From NCBI GenBank assembly GCA_002731905.1, contig PCBV01000013.1:12864-19317 (forward strand): a DNA stretch of 6,454 nt, given 5' to 3'. Source of the stretch: Methanobacteriota archaeon (GTDB lineage: Archaea > Thermoplasmatota > Poseidoniia > MGIII > CG-Epi1). The notes below the pieces were generated by a model, which saw nothing but the letters and a program-made list of their open reading frames with translations, searched no databases and had not been told where the DNA came from. Every line of letters starts with the position of its first letter. Positions within the stretch are counted from its first letter, which is position 1. Below are positions 6,004 to 6,454 of this stretch, piece by piece. A program made the translations under genes and the position numbers.

Positions 6004-6454
6004 ACACAGTCGTACTGAAGCGATGGCTCTCAACCACCAACCACAAGGATGTTGGCTTGATGTATTTCTTCGCCACACTCCTGTTCGGATTTATCGGCCT
6101 CGCGCTCTCGCTGCTGATTAGGCTACAGCTCTACCAGCCCAATAGTGGGACAGCCCTACTCGACTGGGGGCCGGGAGAGCCTGGTGAATTCTACAACTCA
6201 ATCGTGACCATGCATGGTGCCGTGATGGTGCTCTTCTTTGCGTCACCACTCTCCTTCGGTTTCGCGAACTACATGGTCCCATTACAAATCGGGGCGAAGG
6301 ACATGGCGTTCCCGCGACTGAACGCGTTCAGCTTCTGGGCGTTCCTGCTCGGGGGACTGGTAGCTGCTTCGGGATTCCTGCTAGGTGGGGCCGCCGACGT
6401 GGGCTGGACCTTCTATTCGCCGCTGACCTCACTCGAGTACAGTCCCGGCAATGG
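6000..6454 (+). CDS. coxA: Cytochrome c oxidase subunit I, canonical N-terminus (partial, C-terminus beyond window)
   Basis: The 151 complete codons read as the start of a normal haem-copper oxidase catalytic subunit, which reduces oxygen at a haem a3-CuB centre and pumps protons. The short cytoplasmic N-terminus MNTVVLKRWLSTTNHKDVGL leads straight into TM1 (about 18-40, ending LLIRLQLY). A loop and the second helix follow, with the haem a ligand His72 in IVTMHGAVMV. The motif GAKDMAFPRLNAFSFW (98-113) carries Asp101 and Asn108 of the D proton channel, and LLGGAADVGWTFY begins the next loop. The CuB histidines lie beyond the window. Compared with the leftward coxA it lacks the roughly 230-residue extracellular extension, but otherwise aligns from STTNHKDVG against TATDHKQIG. 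ATG 6000 overlaps the coxB stop and has a GGAGGG ribosome binding site. Confidence 0.96.
   Translation, partial: MNTVVLKRWLSTTNHKDVGLMYFFATLLFGFIGLALSLLIRLQLYQPNSGTALLDWGPGEPGEFYNSIVTMHGAVMVLFFASPLSFGFANYMVPLQIGAKDMAFPRLNAFSFWAFLLGGLVAASGFLLGGAADVGWTFYSPLTSLEYSPGN

Noticed and set aside
1..6454. tRNA genes, CRISPR array, insertion sequences
   Set aside because: The window is almost entirely filled by respiratory genes. I saw no spaced repeats, transposase motifs, terminal inverted repeats or tRNA-like folds.

Overview
The window reads as archaeal DNA. First genes of transcription units have AT-rich TATA-like elements and no ribosome binding site close to the start, while internal operon genes have good ones (GGAGGT and GGAGGG upstream of the + strand coxB and coxA). 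The transcription factor is an archaeal-style winged helix joined to a V4R domain. An aerobic, probably marine euryarchaeon (Thermoplasmatota / Poseidoniia-like) is my best guess from gene style. It is inferred, not shown.

The layout is two haem-copper oxidase operons facing away from each other across a 92-base control region at 4446-4537. Rightward runs an ordinary coxC-coxB-coxA (subunits III, II, I), with one- and four-base overlaps; coxA leaves the window. Leftward runs a winged-helix/V4R regulator, ctaA (haem A synthase) and ctaB (haem O synthase). After a 107-base AT-rich gap carrying its own promoter comes a second coxB and a second coxA, which runs off the left edge. The window therefore holds two distinct subunit I/II pairs plus the two enzymes that convert haem B to haem A. 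No second subunit III is visible.

Three things stand out. First, the left-hand coxA is not a plain subunit I. A continuous reading frame with no stop joins a signal peptide, a CxCH motif, an extracellular beta-sandwich domain resembling the choice-of-anchor V / Reeler family and a transmembrane helix to the start of a normal subunit I (conserved haem a histidine, D-channel Asp and Asn). Second, the regulator has the domain order of the methanogen redox regulator MsvR, and its V4R domain keeps a Cys/Glu/Cys/Cys set with the spacing I recall for the zinc site of MopR. Third, the divergent control region contains a perfect inverted repeat, AACGTA-N4-TACGTT, whose core CGTA-N4-TACG equals the core of the MsvR box as I recall it (TTCGTA-N4-TACGAA). 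A one-mismatch relative, ATAGTA-N4-TACGAT, lies just upstream of the TATA box of the second oxidase.

The working model is a redox- or ligand-sensing V4R regulator that coordinates haem A synthesis and two alternative terminal oxidases, one of them with a fused extracellular domain. Base composition is uneven: by hand count about 80% GC at 3061-3120 (ctaA) and about 47% at 4081-4140 (regulator). This suggests parts with different histories.
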